From Pseudomonas arsenicoxydans (lineage in GTDB: Bacteria > Pseudomonadota > Gammaproteobacteria > Pseudomonadales > Pseudomonadaceae), in NCBI RefSeq assembly GCF_900103875.1, contig NZ_LT629705.1, positions 5,837,001 to 5,901,000 of the forward strand: a stretch of 64,000 bases of DNA, in the 5' to 3' direction. The notes beneath the pieces are model-generated. The model had not been told where the DNA came from, made no database searches, and worked only from the letters and a program-made list of their open reading frames with translations. A program made the position numbers and the translations under genes. Below, piece after piece: positions 17,743-27,796 of the stretch (its first letter is position 1; every line of letters starts with the position of its first letter).

Positions 17743-18258
17743 ATGACCCAACAAAACGCCTTTACTCGGGAAGACCTGCTGCGCTGCAGTCGCGGTGAGC
17801 TGTTCGGCCCAGGTAACGCACAACTGCCCGCCCCGAACATGCTGATGGTGGATCGCATCACCCATATCAGTGCCGAGGGTGGCAAGTACGGCAAAGGTGA
17901 ATTGGTCGCCGAGCTGGATATCACTCCGGACCTGTGGTTTTTCGCCTGCCACTTCGAAGGTGATCCGGTGATGCCAGGCTGCCTGGGCCTCGACGCCATG
18001 TGGCAACTGGTCGGCTTCTTCCTCGGCTGGCAAGGTCTGCCGGGCCGTGGCCGTGCGCTGGGTTCGGGCGAAGTGAAATTCTTCGGCCAGGTCCTGCCAA
18101 CCGCCAAGAAAGTCACCTATAACATTCAGATCAAGCGCGTGCTCAAGGGCAAGCTGAACCTGGCCATCGCCGATGGTTCGGTCAGTGTCGACGGCCGCGA
18201 GATCTACACCGCCGAAGGCCTTCGGGTCGGCGTTTTCACCTCCACTGACAACTTCTAA
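17743..18258 (+). CDS. fabA: 3-hydroxydecanoyl-ACP dehydratase/isomerase
   Basis: 171-residue bifunctional enzyme that dehydrates 3-hydroxydecanoyl-ACP and isomerises trans-2- to cis-3-decenoyl-ACP, the branch point of anaerobic unsaturated fatty acid synthesis. The catalytic His is in [20 protein letters not shown] and the Asp in the same LGLDAMWQL helix; [20 protein letters not shown] is a family signature. GAGGAG stands 6 bases before the ATG. fabB follows after 11 bases, as in other pseudomonads. Confidence 0.98.
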   Translation: MTQQNAFTREDLLRCSRGELFGPGNAQLPAPNMLMVDRITHISAEGGKYGKGELVAELDITPDLWFFACHFEGDPVMPGCLGLDAMWQLVGFFLGWQGLPGRGRALGSGEVKFFGQVLPTAKKVTYNIQIKRVLKGKLNLAIADGSVSVDGREIYTAEGLRVGVFTSTDNF

Positions 18259-18269
18259 GGGTTATCCGC

Positions 18270-19490
18270 ATGCGCCGCGTCGTTATCACTGGTCTGGGCA
18301 TCGTTTCGTGCCTGGGCAATGACAAAGAGACCGTCTCCGCTAACCTGCGTGCAAGCCGCCCTGGCATCCGGTTCAACCCGGAATATGCTGAAATGGGTCT
18401 GCGTAGCCAGGTTTCCGGCTCCATCGACCTTCCACTCGAAGAGCTGATCGATCGCAAGATCTATCGCTTCGTCGGCCACGCGGCGGCTTACGCCTATCTG
18501 GCCATGAAAGACGCCATCGCCGACTCCGGTCTGACCGAGGAGCAAGTCTCCAACCCGCGTACCGGCCTGATCGCCGGTTCCGGTGGCGCCTCCACGCTGA
18601 ACCAGATGGAAGCGCTGGACATCCTGCGCGAGAAAGGCGTGAAGCGCGTTGGCCCATACCGCGTCACGCGGACCATGAGCAGCACTGTTTCCGCTTGCCT
18701 GGCCACCCCGTTCAAGATCAAGGGCCTGAACTACTCCATCGCTTCTGCCTGCGCTACCAGTGCTCACTGCATCGGCAACGCCATGGAGCAGATCCAGATG
18801 GGCAAGCAGGACGTCGTGTTCGCCGGCGGCGGTGAAGAAGAACATTGGAGCCAATCGTTCCTGTTCGACGCCATGGGCGCACTGTCCAGCAAGCGCAACG
18901 ACACCCCGGAAAAAGCCTCCCGCGCCTACGACGCCGACCGTGACGGTTTCGTCATCGCCGGCGGTGGCGGCATGGTCGTGGTCGAGGAGCTGGAACACGC
19001 TCTGGCTCGCGGCGCGAAGATCTACGCGGAAATCGTTGGCTACGGCGCGACCTCCGACGGCTACGACATGGTCGCTCCAAGCGGCGAAGGCGCCATCCGC
19101 TGCATGCAGATGGCCATGTCCACCGTTGACACTCCAATCGACTACCTGAACACCCACGGCACCTCGACTCCGGTCGGCGACGTCATGGAAATGAAAGGTG
19201 TGCGTGAAGTGTTCGGCGACAAGGCTCCAGCCATCAGTTCTACCAAGAGCCTGTCGGGTCACTCCCTGGGCGCCGCCGGCGTTCACGAAGCGATCTACTG
19301 CATGCTGATGATGGAAGGCAACTTCATGGCGGGTTCCGCCAACATCGACGAACTGGACCCGGAAGTGGCAGACATGCCGATCCTGACCAAGACGCGCGAA
19401 GACGCCACCATCAACACCGTGATGAGCAACAGCTTCGGCTTCGGTGGCACCAACGCCACACTGGTACTGAAGCGCTGGACCGGCAAGTAA
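18270..19490 (+). CDS. fabB: 3-oxoacyl-ACP synthase I
   Basis: 406-residue condensing enzyme that elongates cis-3-decenoyl-ACP made by FabA. The thiolase-fold active-site Cys is in [17 protein letters not shown]; the two catalytic His are in [12 protein letters not shown] and [16 protein letters not shown]; the glycine-rich C-terminus is [18 protein letters not shown]. It is co-transcribed with fabA and followed by a strong intrinsic terminator. Its codon usage is strongly biased, as expected for a highly expressed gene. Confidence 0.98.
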   Translation: MRRVVITGLGIVSCLGNDKETVSANLRASRPGIRFNPEYAEMGLRSQVSGSIDLPLEELIDRKIYRFVGHAAAYAYLAMKDAIADSGLTEEQVSNPRTGLIAGSGGASTLNQMEALDILREKGVKRVGPYRVTRTMSSTVSACLATPFKIKGLNYSIASACATSAHCIGNAMEQIQMGKQDVVFAGGGEEEHWSQSFLFDAMGALSSKRNDTPEKASRAYDADRDGFVIAGGGGMVVVEELEHALARGAKIYAEIVGYGATSDGYDMVAPSGEGAIRCMQMAMSTVDTPIDYLNTHGTSTPVGDVMEMKGVREVFGDKAPAISSTKSLSGHSLGAAGVHEAIYCMLMMEGNFMAGSANIDELDPEVADMPILTKTREDATINTVMSNSFGFGGTNATLVLKRWTGK

Positions 19491-19510
19491 TACCCGCCGT
19501 CTCGCAGCAC

Positions 19511-19547
19511 AAAAAACGCCCCGACTGGTTCGGGGCGTTTTTTTTTG
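19511..19547 (+). terminator. Intrinsic terminator after fabB
   Basis: An ACGCCCCG/CGGGGCGT stem with a 7-base loop, followed by an uninterrupted run of T. It lies 20 bases beyond the fabB stop. Confidence 0.95.
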
Positions 19548-19801
19548 TGCCTGAATAATGGAGAACACCACTCCCACAGGTTTGCGTGAAGCCAGACATT
19601 TTCTTCAATGCGAACATGAAGCTTTTGTCAGGATACTCAACGCCCTGCGACCGAATGCCGCGGTCTTGAAGGGCTGCAGGACTTTTGCAGAATCGGCAAT
19701 TGTCCGTTACAAAACTCGGTTATTTACTTAGCAGGCTAACAAAACATATAACGGAGTCCTGCACACGCCTTGCTGCAGATAACAGAGATTGGAGCTAGCA
19801 G

Positions 19802-19990
19802 ATGACTGTAAAAGTAACTGAACGCGACGATTCACATAAATCCCATGAAGGCGTAGCCGCCGGTATCCGCATCTGGGACGTGCACCAACAAGACATGCTG
19901 GTGGGGATGTTCCACTCCGAGACCGATGCCCACAGCTACAAGGCCGAACTTGAAAAACTGGAGCAACAACGAGAGCTCCGATCCGCATAA
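19802..19990 (+). CDS. Small conserved-looking protein, 62 residues
   Basis: A 62-residue hydrophilic protein (MTVKVTERDDSHKSHEGVAA, then IRIWDVHQQDMLVGMFHSET, ending in a charged helix). It has no signal peptide or Cys and matches no family I recognise. Support for being real: an isolated ATG frame with GGAG upstream, about 250 bases of preceding intergenic DNA that could hold its own promoter, and a clean intrinsic terminator immediately downstream. The IRIWDVHQQDMLVGMF segment looks like a small beta-hairpin. Function unknown. Confidence 0.7.
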   Translation: MTVKVTERDDSHKSHEGVAAGIRIWDVHQQDMLVGMFHSETDAHSYKAELEKLEQQRELRSA

Positions 19991-20007
19991 GCAATGACAG
20001 CATTGAA

Positions 20008-20045
20008 AACGACAAACCCCGCCATGAGCGGGGTTTGTCTTTATT
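20008..20045. terminator. Bidirectional intrinsic terminator
   Basis: A GACAAACCCCGC/GCGGGGTTTGTC stem with T-rich sequence on its right and A-rich sequence on its left. It serves the 62-residue gene and the convergent DUF2058 gene. Confidence 0.9.
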
Positions 20046-20060
20046 GCAGCCTCTACGGCC

Positions 20061-20603
20061 TTACCACATCAGATCATCAGGAATCTGATAGGCCGCGTAT
20101 GGATCGTCCTCGGCGGCGACTTCTTCGGTCTTCACGTTCATCTGCACGATGCGCTGCGGATCGCGCTCCTGAATCTTCAGGGCGGCTTCACGCGGGATCA
20201 CTTCATAGCCGCCGGCATGGTGCACGATCGCCAGCGAACCATTGCTGAGCTTGTTGCGCATCAAGGTATTGACGCAGATGCGCTTGACCTTCTTGTCATC
20301 GACGAAGTTGTAGTAGTCCTCGGTGGTCAGCTTCGGCAGGCGCGAGACTTCGATCAATTGCTTGACCTGGGCCGCACGGGCCTTCGCCTCGGCTTTCTCC
20401 TGTTGCTGACGGTTCAGCTCCTGGTCACGCTTGACCTTCTCGGCCATCGCTTCCTGGGCCGCACGCTGCTGCGAGTCATCGAGTTCGATCTGACCTTTAT
20501 GGGCCAGGCGCTGCTGCTTCTGCTTTTCTTTGCCGACCTGTTTGGCCTGCTTCTGGTTGACCAGCCCTGCTTTGAGCAACTGGTCGCGAAGGGAAATGCT
20601 CAT
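20061..20603 (-). CDS. DUF2058 protein (YaiL-like)
   Basis: 180 residues, cytoplasmic. The N-terminus SLRDQLLKAGLVNQKQAKQV is a family signature, followed by a long Lys/Gln/Glu/Ala-rich helix likely to form a coiled coil (about 25-100), then a globular C-terminal domain with YYNFVDDKKVKRICVN and NGSLAIVHHAGGYEVIPREA. The family is described as nucleoprotein- or polynucleotide-associated, with no firm function. It lies downstream of mazG by 28 bases in the same direction. Confidence 0.88.
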   Translation of the reverse strand: MSISLRDQLLKAGLVNQKQAKQVGKEKQKQQRLAHKGQIELDDSQQRAAQEAMAEKVKRDQELNRQQQEKAEAKARAAQVKQLIEVSRLPKLTTEDYYNFVDDKKVKRICVNTLMRNKLSNGSLAIVHHAGGYEVIPREAALKIQERDPQRIVQMNVKTEEVAAEDDPYAAYQIPDDLMW

Positions 20604-20631
20604 GGTGCTTATTTCTCACTTAGGCCACTGC

Positions 20632-21468
20632 TCAACCGCAGCTGGACACATTCTTTTCCTGACGTTTGGCTTCGCCCCACAAGGCGTCCAACTCTTCGAG
20701 GGTGCAATCTTCCATGGGACGATGGGTATCGCGCAATGCCTGTTCGATAAAACGGAAGCGTCTTTCGAACTTGCTGTTGGCGCCACGCAATGCAGTTTCC
20801 GGATCGACCTTCAGATGACGCGCCAGATTGACCACGGAAAACAGCAAGTCGCCGACTTCATCGGCAATCGCTACCGGATCGTTATCGGCCATGGCTTCGA
20901 GTATTTCATCGAGCTCTTCGCGAACCTTGTCCAGCACCGGCAAGGCGTGCGGCCAGTCGAAACCGACCTGCCCTGCGCGCTTTTGCAATTTGGCCGAACG
21001 AGACAACGCTGGCAATGCGGCAGGCACGTCGTCGAGCAATGACAGCTGCTGCGGCGCGACAGATTTCTCGGCACGTTCTTCGGCCTTGATCTCTTCCCAG
21101 CGCTGCTTGACCTGTTCTTCACTCAGGCGCGGGACATCCAGTGGCGCGTACAGATCGCCTGTCGGAAACACATGAGGATGACGACGGATCAGCTTGCGCG
21201 TAATGCTGTCGATCACGCCGGCGAATTCGAAGCGCCCTTCTTCCCGAGCCAGCTGGCTGTAATAAACCACCTGGAACAGTAAATCGCCAAGTTCACCCTG
21301 CAAGTGATCGAAGTCACCGCGCTCGATGGCATCGGCGACCTCGTAGGCTTCCTCAAGGGTGTGCGGGACGATGGTGGCGTAGGTTTGCTTGATGTCCCAC
21401 GGGCAACCGAATTGCGGGTCGCGCAAGCGGCTCATCAGGTGCAGCAAGTCTTCAAGGCTGTACATCAT
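20632..21468 (-). CDS. mazG: Nucleoside triphosphate pyrophosphohydrolase MazG
   Basis: 278 residues with two MazG folds. The N-terminal repeat contains CPWDIKQTYATIVPHTLEEA and ELGDLLFQVVYYS; the C-terminal repeat has EELDEILEAMADNDPVAIAD and DEVGDLLFSVVNLARH, the EExxE/ExxD metal-binding pairs of all-alpha NTP pyrophosphatases. It hydrolyses NTPs to NMP and pyrophosphate and in E. coli lowers ppGpp levels. The relA gene lies next upstream in the same orientation, separated by a REP pair, as in P. aeruginosa (PA0934/PA0935). Confidence 0.96.
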   Translation of the reverse strand: MMYSLEDLLHLMSRLRDPQFGCPWDIKQTYATIVPHTLEEAYEVADAIERGDFDHLQGELGDLLFQVVYYSQLAREEGRFEFAGVIDSITRKLIRRHPHVFPTGDLYAPLDVPRLSEEQVKQRWEEIKAEERAEKSVAPQQLSLLDDVPAALPALSRSAKLQKRAGQVGFDWPHALPVLDKVREELDEILEAMADNDPVAIADEVGDLLFSVVNLARHLKVDPETALRGANSKFERRFRFIEQALRDTHRPMEDCTLEELDALWGEAKRQEKNVSSCG

Positions 21469-21488
21469 TCATGTCTCATCACAAAACC

Positions 21489-21575
21489 TGTGGGAGCTGG
21501 CCTGCCAGCGATGGCATCACCTCGACTTTAATGGAAGACCGAGGCGCCTGTATCGCTGGCAGGCCAGCTCCCACA
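21489..21575. repeat. REP element pair, family A variant (inverted)
   Basis: TGTGGGAGCTGGCCTGCCAG and its inverted copy lie between relA and mazG, two genes of the same direction. The core differs from the main family A by compensating changes (CTGGCCTGCCAG instead of CGGGCTTGCCCG) that keep the stem. Confidence 0.88.
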
Positions 21576-21586
21576 CGGGTACATCT

Positions 21587-23830
21587 TCAAGGTGTCCGGT
21601 TACGCCGGGTTTCGATGATGTTCGGCAACTGGGAAATCCGCCCCAGCAACCGCCCCAGTGCATCCAGCCCGGGAATCTCGATGGTCAGGGACATCAACGC
21701 CGTGTTGTCCTCTTTATTCGAGCGGGTGTTGACCGCCAGCACGTTGATCCGCTCGTTGAGCAGCACCTGCGACACGTCACGCAGCAAACCGGAACGGTCG
21801 TAGGCGCGGATGATGATGTCCACCGGATAGGTGAGCACCGGCACCGGCCCCCAGCTGACCTGGATGATCCGCTCGGGCTCGCGCCCGGCCAGTTGCAGCA
21901 CCGAGGCGCAGTCCTGACGGTGAATGCTCACGCCGCGACCCTGGGTGATGTAACCGACGATCGCATCGCCCGGCAACGGCTGGCAGCAGCCGGCCATTTG
22001 CGTCATCAGGTTGCCGACGCCCTGGATCTGAATGTCGCCACGTTTGCCCGGCTTGTAACCGGTGGCTTTGCGCGGGATCAGTTCCAGCTGTTCGTTGCCG
22101 CGTTCCGGCTCGACCAGTTGTTGCGCCAGGTTCACCAGTTGCGCCAGGCGCAAATCGCCGGCGCCCAACGCCGCGTACATGTCCTCGGCGGTCTTCATGT
22201 TGGCCTTGTCGGCCAGCTTGTCGAAGTCCACCGCCGGCAGACCGAGGCGACTCAGCTCACGTTCGAGCAAGGTTTTGCCGGCTGCGACGTTCTGATCGCG
22301 AGCCTGCAATTTGAACCAGTGAACGATCTTCGCCCGCGCCCGCGAGGTGGTGATGTAACCCAGGTTCGGGTTCAGCCAGTCGCGACTCGGCGTGCCGTGC
22401 TTGCTGGTGATGATCTCGACCTGTTCACCGGTTTGCAGGCTGTAGTTGAGCGGAACGATGCGCCCGTTGATTTTCGCGCCACGGCAGTTGTGACCGATTT
22501 CGGTGTGCACGCGGTAGGCGAAGTCCAGCGGTGTCGCGCCCTTGGGCAAGTCGATCGCGTGACCGTCCGGGGTGAAGATGTAGACACGGTCTGGTTCGAT
22601 ATCGACACGCAGTTGCTCGGCTAGACCACCGATATCGCCCAGCTCTTCATGCCACTCGAGCACCTGACGCAGCCAGGAGATTTTCTCTTCGTAGTGATTG
22701 GAGCCGGACTTGACGTCGGTGCCCTTGTAGCGCCAGTGCGCGCAAACGCCCAGCTCGGCTTCCTCGTGCATGGCGTGGGTGCGGATCTGCACCTCCAGCA
22801 CCTTGCCTTCAGGGCCGATCACCGCGGTGTGCAGCGAGCGGTAGCCGTTCTCTTTCGGGTTGGCGATGTAGTCGTCGAATTCTTTCGGGATGTGCCGCCA
22901 CAAGGTGTGGACGATGCCGAGCGCGGTGTAGCAATCGCGCATTTCCGGCACCAGCACGCGCACGGCACGCACGTCGTAGATCTGGCTGAACTCCAGACCC
23001 TTGCGCTGCATTTTGCGCCAGATCGAATAGATGTGTTTGGCCCGGCCACTGATGTCGGCGTCGACGCCGGTCGCGGTCAGCTCATTCTTCAGCTGGCTCA
23101 TCACATCGGCGATGAAGCGCTCGCGATCCAGTCGCCGCTCGTGGAGCAACTTGGCGATCTGCTTGTACTGATCGGGCTCGAGGTAACGGAAGGACAAGTC
23201 CTCCAGCTCCCACTTGATGTGACCGATACCGAGACGGTGAGCCAGCGGCGCGTAGATGTCGAAGACTTCACGGGCCACGCGATTGCGCTTTTCATCGTCA
23301 GCGGTTTTAACCGCACGGATCGCGCAGGTGCGTTCGGCCAGTTTGATCAGCGCGACGCGTACGTCGTCGACCATGGCCACGAGCATCTTGCGTAGGTTTT
23401 CGACCTGGCCCTGAGTGCCCAGCACCAGCGATTGACGGGGGCTCAGGCTGGCGCTGATCGCCGCCATGCGCAACACGCCGTCGATGAGTTTGGCGACCAC
23501 CGGACCGAAGCGCTGGCTCACGGCCGGCAGTTCGATCTGGCCTTCGCGCACGCCGCGGTACAGGACCGCTGCGACCAACGAATCCTGATCAAGTTTGAGG
23601 TCGGCGAGAATCTCGGCGATCTCAAGGCCCGTGCGGAAACTGGAGGTCCCTTCGGACCACAGGTTTTTCGCCGCATTGGCCTGTTGTTCAGACGTACGAG
23701 CGAACTCGCACGCTTCCTTCAAGGCTTCGCGATCCAGTGCCAGATCGACACTGACCGCATGATCGAGCCAAGCCTCGAGATTGATACTGCCGTCGGTGTT
23801 GATCGGCTGGTGTGCTCTCACCTGTACCAT
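21587..23830 (-). CDS. relA: (p)ppGpp synthetase RelA
   Basis: 747-residue ribosome-associated alarmone synthetase. The N-terminal hydrolase domain is degenerate: where SpoT has the metal-binding His-Asp, this protein reads VAAVLYRGVREGQ, so it should only synthesise. The synthetase domain has GRAKHIYSIWRKMQRK, YDVRAVRVLV and the RelA-type acidic motif KEFDDYIANPKENGYRSLHT (EFDD, not the SpoT RFKD). A TGS domain (DRVYIFTPDGHAIDLPKGAT), a zinc-finger/helical region with MAGCCQPLPGDAIVGYI, and a C-terminal ACT domain follow. The MazG, RlmD and CysM neighbours match other pseudomonads. Confidence 0.97.
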   Translation of the reverse strand: MVQVRAHQPINTDGSINLEAWLDHAVSVDLALDREALKEACEFARTSEQQANAAKNLWSEGTSSFRTGLEIAEILADLKLDQDSLVAAVLYRGVREGQIELPAVSQRFGPVVAKLIDGVLRMAAISASLSPRQSLVLGTQGQVENLRKMLVAMVDDVRVALIKLAERTCAIRAVKTADDEKRNRVAREVFDIYAPLAHRLGIGHIKWELEDLSFRYLEPDQYKQIAKLLHERRLDRERFIADVMSQLKNELTATGVDADISGRAKHIYSIWRKMQRKGLEFSQIYDVRAVRVLVPEMRDCYTALGIVHTLWRHIPKEFDDYIANPKENGYRSLHTAVIGPEGKVLEVQIRTHAMHEEAELGVCAHWRYKGTDVKSGSNHYEEKISWLRQVLEWHEELGDIGGLAEQLRVDIEPDRVYIFTPDGHAIDLPKGATPLDFAYRVHTEIGHNCRGAKINGRIVPLNYSLQTGEQVEIITSKHGTPSRDWLNPNLGYITTSRARAKIVHWFKLQARDQNVAAGKTLLERELSRLGLPAVDFDKLADKANMKTAEDMYAALGAGDLRLAQLVNLAQQLVEPERGNEQLELIPRKATGYKPGKRGDIQIQGVGNLMTQMAGCCQPLPGDAIVGYITQGRGVSIHRQDCASVLQLAGREPERIIQVSWGPVPVLTYPVDIIIRAYDRSGLLRDVSQVLLNERINVLAVNTRSNKEDNTALMSLTIEIPGLDALGRLLGRISQLPNIIETRRNRTP

Positions 23831-23952
23831 CTTGCTTACCTTCCCTACGACGCAGATTCAATGCGTCAATTCGCTGACCTTCATTGCCCGATTGCCCTCA
23901 CGGGGCTAATGCGAGAGCTGCACGGGCGGCCAGTCGGACCAGACGAGCCGTC

Positions 23953-25305
23953 CTAGCTCGCTTCAAATAACGCCATGGCCTCGACATGTGCCGTCTGAGG
24001 AAACATATCGAGAATCCCGGCACGTTTTAACCGGTAGCCCTGCTTGATCAATTCGACCGTGTCGCGCGCCAGAGTTGCCGGGTTGCACGACACGTACACC
24101 AACCGTTTGGCACCCAGCGATGCCAGCGTGCGCACGACCTCGAAAGCACCGTCACGCGGTGGGTCCAAGAGTACCGCACAAAAGCCTTCGCGCGCCCACT
24201 CGGCATCGGTCAAAGGCAGGGATAAATCGGCCTGAAAAAAATGCGCATTATGCAGATTATTGCTAGCCGCATTTTCGGCCGCCCGCTCGACCATCGCTTG
24301 CACGCCTTCGACCGCCACCACTTCGCGAACCGCTTTGGCCAGCGGCAAGGCGAAGTTGCCTAATCCACAGAATAGATCGAGAACCCGCTCCTGCGATGTC
24401 GGCTTCAACCAGTCCAGTGCCTGGGCAACCATCGCTTCGTTGACGCCGGCGTTGACCTGAATGAAATCTCCTGGCCGGTACGCCAGGTTCAAGTCCCACT
24501 GCTCAAGGCGATAACCCAGGGACTGCCCCGCCTCGACCGGTTGCGGTTCGCCTTCACCGTGCAGCCACAGCTGGGCATCATGGGCGGCGCAGAATTCCTT
24601 GAGGATGGTCAGATCGGCATCTGACAGTGGCGCCATGTGCCGCAGCAACACCGCCAATGACGAACCGCTGAACAATTCCACATGGCCCAGCGCTTGCGGT
24701 TTGCTCAAGCGCCGCAACATCTCCGGCAAGCCGGTCATGATTGGCTGCAAGGGCTGTACCAGCACCGGGCATTCATTGATCGCAACGATGTCCTGACTGC
24801 CCGCCGCACGGAAACCGACTTCGAGTTTTTTCGCTTTCATGTCCCAGCGCACCGCCACGCGGGCGCGACGGCGGTAACCGAATTCCGGTCCGCTCAATGG
24901 CGCTGCCCACTCTTGGGGTTCGACACCGGCGACTTTCGACAGTTGCTCAGCGAGCATGCTCTGTTTGAGGGCGAGTTGTTCGTTGTGCGGCAGGTGTTGC
25001 ACGCTGCAACCGCCACAGCGACCGGCATGCGGACACGGCGCGGGACGACGCAATTCGCTGGCCTGGAACACACGCTCGGTGCGGGCCTCGACCACTTTGC
25101 CGCGGGCACCCAGCACGCGCGCCTCGACCTCTTCACCGGCCAATGCGCCGATGACGAACCAGGTGCGACCTTCGAAAAACGCGATGCCACGACCGTCATT
25201 GGCGAGGCGCTCGATGCTCAAGCGCTGCTTTTTGCCGGTCGGGATTTGCGGGGCCTTGCTTCCGCCGGTGGGCTGGAAGCGCAGGCCTCTCTCTTGCTTG
25301 GCCAT
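23953..25305 (-). CDS. rlmD: 23S rRNA (uracil-1939-C5)-methyltransferase
   Basis: 450 residues. An N-terminal TRAM domain ([20 protein letters not shown]) is followed by the [4Fe-4S] cysteine cluster [13 protein letters not shown], and the SAM-binding motif is [16 protein letters not shown]. The catalytic motif DPPRDGA and the nucleophile region [12 protein letters not shown] complete the RumA-type fold. It methylates U1939 of 23S rRNA. Its ATG overlaps the cysM stop by one base (TGATG), so it is translationally coupled to cysM; relA follows after about 120 bases. Confidence 0.96.
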   Translation of the reverse strand: MAKQERGLRFQPTGGSKAPQIPTGKKQRLSIERLANDGRGIAFFEGRTWFVIGALAGEEVEARVLGARGKVVEARTERVFQASELRRPAPCPHAGRCGGCSVQHLPHNEQLALKQSMLAEQLSKVAGVEPQEWAAPLSGPEFGYRRRARVAVRWDMKAKKLEVGFRAAGSQDIVAINECPVLVQPLQPIMTGLPEMLRRLSKPQALGHVELFSGSSLAVLLRHMAPLSDADLTILKEFCAAHDAQLWLHGEGEPQPVEAGQSLGYRLEQWDLNLAYRPGDFIQVNAGVNEAMVAQALDWLKPTSQERVLDLFCGLGNFALPLAKAVREVVAVEGVQAMVERAAENAASNNLHNAHFFQADLSLPLTDAEWAREGFCAVLLDPPRDGAFEVVRTLASLGAKRLVYVSCNPATLARDTVELIKQGYRLKRAGILDMFPQTAHVEAMALFEAS

Positions 25306-26207
25306 CAGTTGGGCGCGTCGAAAATGCCGGTCGACAAGTAACGGTCGCCACGGTCGCAGATGATCGCGACGATCACCGCGTTTTCAACTTCTTTGGAAAG
25401 ACGCAGCATCGCTGCCACCGCGCCGCCCGAAGAAACACCGCAGAAGATGCCTTCTTCGCGGGCCAGACGACGGGTCACGTCTTCGGCTTCGCTTTGCGCC
25501 ATGTCGACGATCCGGTCCACGCGATCAGCCTGGTAAATCTTCGGCAGGTATTCTTGCGGCCAGCGACGGATGCCCGGAATCGCCGAGCCTTCCATCGGTT
25601 GCAGGCCGATGATCTGTACGTTCTCGCTCTGCTCTTTCAAGTAGCGCGAGACGCCCATGATGGTGCCAGTGGTGCCCATCGAGCTGACGAAATGCGTGAT
25701 GGTGCCCTCGGTCTGACGCCAGATTTCCGGGCCGGTGGTGGTGTAATGCGCCTCAGGGTTATCGCCGTTGGCGAACTGATCCAGCACCTTGCCGCGGCCT
25801 TCGGCTTCCATACGCTGGGCGAGGTCGCGAGCGCCTTCCATGCCTTCTTCCTGGGTCACCAGAATCAGCTCGGCGCCATACGCCGTCATCGCGGCCTTGC
25901 GCTCGGCGCTGGAATTGTCCGGCATGATCAGGATCATCTTGTAACCCTTGATCGCCGCGGCCATCGCCAGGGCGATCCCGGTGTTGCCCGAGGTCGCTTC
26001 GATCAGCGTATCGCCGACGTGAATCTGCCCGCGCAATTCGGCGCGGGTGATCATCGACAGCGCCGGACGGTCCTTGACCGAACCCGCCGGGTTATTCCCT
26101 TCGAGCTTGAGCAAAAGGGTGTTGCTGGTGGCGCCAGGCAGGCGCTGCAAACGGACCAGCGGAGTGTTGCCGACGCAATCGGCGATGGTTGGGTACTGCA
26201 AGGTCAT
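25305..26207 (-). CDS. cysM: Cysteine synthase B
   Basis: 300-residue PLP enzyme that makes cysteine from O-acetylserine and sulfide, or S-sulfocysteine from thiosulfate. The PLP lysine is in [36 protein letters not shown] is the substrate loop; the phosphate-binding loop is [16 protein letters not shown]. The [17 protein letters not shown] segment fits CysM rather than CysK. ATG 26207 begins the conserved [20 protein letters not shown]. The upstream extension to 26273 is not protein-like. Confidence 0.96.
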   Translation of the reverse strand: MTLQYPTIADCVGNTPLVRLQRLPGATSNTLLLKLEGNNPAGSVKDRPALSMITRAELRGQIHVGDTLIEATSGNTGIALAMAAAIKGYKMILIMPDNSSAERKAAMTAYGAELILVTQEEGMEGARDLAQRMEAEGRGKVLDQFANGDNPEAHYTTTGPEIWRQTEGTITHFVSSMGTTGTIMGVSRYLKEQSENVQIIGLQPMEGSAIPGIRRWPQEYLPKIYQADRVDRIVDMAQSEAEDVTRRLAREEGIFCGVSSGGAVAAMLRLSKEVENAVIVAIICDRGDRYLSTGIFDAPN

Positions 26208-26327
26208 GGCGTATTCGCAATCCAGACTGCGGGGGCGCCTATCATACCGGCAAACGTGCGCAGGCCATATCACGCAAAGTGTGGTGCTTATGGCTTATGG
26301 GAATAAGCGGGCGCGAAATCGATCCTC

Positions 26328-26420
26328 TTCGCGGGCAAGCCCGCTCCCACAGGGTGCGGGGTTGATCACACGATTTGTGGCCGGCACACATCCACTGTGG
26401 GAGTGAGCCTGCTCGCGATG
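26328..26420. repeat. REP element pair, family A, one arm inside a coding region
   Basis: TCGCGGGCAAGCCCGCTCCC (26328-26354) and a diverged inverted copy TGTGGGAGTGAGCCTGCTCG (26394-26420). The second arm is read as the last codons of the leftward kinase gene, unlike the other pairs in the window. Confidence 0.85.
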
Positions 26421-27796
26421 GCGTCATCACTGGCAACGTCATCATCTGCCATCAACCGCATATTCAACCGCAACCCGGTCCCGGTATTCTCGGCCCAAAG
26501 GCTCCCGCCCTGGCGCTTCACCGCATTCCTGGCGATGCTCAACCCCAAGCCAAACCCGCCATCCCCCGGCCGCGAGCCGTCGAGGCGAATGAACGGACTG
26601 AAGATCCGCTCAAGATCCGCGTCAGCCACCCCGCCGCCCTCATCCTCCAGCCACACCTGCCAGAAGTCGCCATCGCGCTCAGCGCCAAGACGGACGATGC
26701 CGCCACTTGGGGAATGACGAATGGCATTGCGCAGGATGTTTTCCAGCGCCTGCGCCAAGGTGTTGAGATGGCCGCGAACCCAGCACGACGCATCCACCGA
26801 GCAGTGCAACTGACTGGCCGGCCAGCCAGTTTCATAGCAGGCGTTTTCCGTGAGCATTTCCCACAGCGCCTGAATCTGGATCGCGTCCTCGGGTAGCGGT
26901 GCGCGTTCGGTGTCGAGCCAGGCCAGTTGCAGCGTGTCTTCTACCAGGCGCTGCATGCCATCGACTTCCCGACCGATACGCTCACGCAATTGCGTCAGTC
27001 CCTGCTCGCTTTCGCTGGCGACCCGCAAGCGGCTCAGTGGCGTACGCAGTTCGTGGGACAGGTCGCGCAGCAATTGCTGTTGCAGGGCCACGCTGCTTTG
27101 CAGCCGTTCGGCCATGTGATCGAACGCCCGACCCAGCTCACCCAGTTCATCCGAACGATTGGTGGTATTGCTCGACAAGCGCACGTTCAACTGGTCGACG
27201 CGCCAGGCGTTGGCTTGTTCACGCAAGCTGTTCAACGGTACGACCAGCAGCCGATAAAGACCGACGCACAGTAATAATGTGAACGACCCCGGAATGATGC
27301 CGTTGGTGATCACGCGCCAGAACACCCGATATTGACCGGGCATGAAGCGCTGGGGCAGTTCGATGACCAGGCTGCCCGCTGCCGGGTCATTGGGAAACGG
27401 GATCCTCAACCAGGGCAGGCCTTTGGCATGAGTACTCGTGGGCCAATCCAGCCCACGCAAAAAGGTCAGGCGCTGGACTTCCTTGTCGGTCAGCGGGTAG
27501 CTGCTCAGGGACTGCAAATCGCCGCCGATGACACCGACCCACGTCCTTTCGCGCTTTCCCAGCTCCTGCAGCCAGACATCGATGCCTGCGCTCTGGCGTT
27601 GATTCCAGGCGTGCTCGGCTTCGGCCGCGTAGCGAGTCAACGTGCCCCGGGCCTCGTCGGAGAGGAACAGGTTCTTCTGTTCCATGTATCGACCCCAGGA
27701 CCAGCTTAGCCAGATCATCAGCAGACAGAACGCCACCAACAGACACGCCAGTTTCCAGAACAGTGAATGCCGGCCCGGCAGGTCAGACCATTTCAT
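26366..27796 (-). CDS. Sensor histidine kinase, PirS-like; C-terminus encoded by a REP element
   Basis: 476-residue inner-membrane kinase. Helices at about 13-34 and 166-186 flank a periplasmic domain of about 130 residues; a HAMP domain, the His in RDLSHELRTPLSRLRV (about residue 248), the N box ILRNAIRHSP and the G boxes DEGGGVAD and GFGLGLSIARNA follow. The last residues (AIASRLTPTVDV and on) are translated from a REP repeat, so the ancestral C-terminus has been replaced or extended. ATG 27796 overlaps the regulator gene by 14 bases. In P. aeruginosa the same place between gacS and cysM holds pirR, pirS and the receptor gene pirA; pirA is absent here. The siderophore-sensing role is inferred from synteny only. 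Confidence 0.87.
   Translation of the reverse strand: MKWSDLPGRHSLFWKLACLLVAFCLLMIWLSWSWGRYMEQKNLFLSDEARGTLTRYAAEAEHAWNQRQSAGIDVWLQELGKRERTWVGVIGGDLQSLSSYPLTDKEVQRLTFLRGLDWPTSTHAKGLPWLRIPFPNDPAAGSLVIELPQRFMPGQYRVFWRVITNGIIPGSFTLLLCVGLYRLLVVPLNSLREQANAWRVDQLNVRLSSNTTNRSDELGELGRAFDHMAERLQSSVALQQQLLRDLSHELRTPLSRLRVASESEQGLTQLRERIGREVDGMQRLVEDTLQLAWLDTERAPLPEDAIQIQALWEMLTENACYETGWPASQLHCSVDASCWVRGHLNTLAQALENILRNAIRHSPSGGIVRLGAERDGDFWQVWLEDEGGGVADADLERIFSPFIRLDGSRPGDGGFGLGLSIARNAVKRQGGSLWAENTGTGLRLNMRLMADDDVASDDAIASRLTPTVDVCRPQIV

Noticed and set aside
18255..19577. Open frame of 440 codons opposite fabB
   Set aside because: Antisense shadow of fabB running through its terminator.
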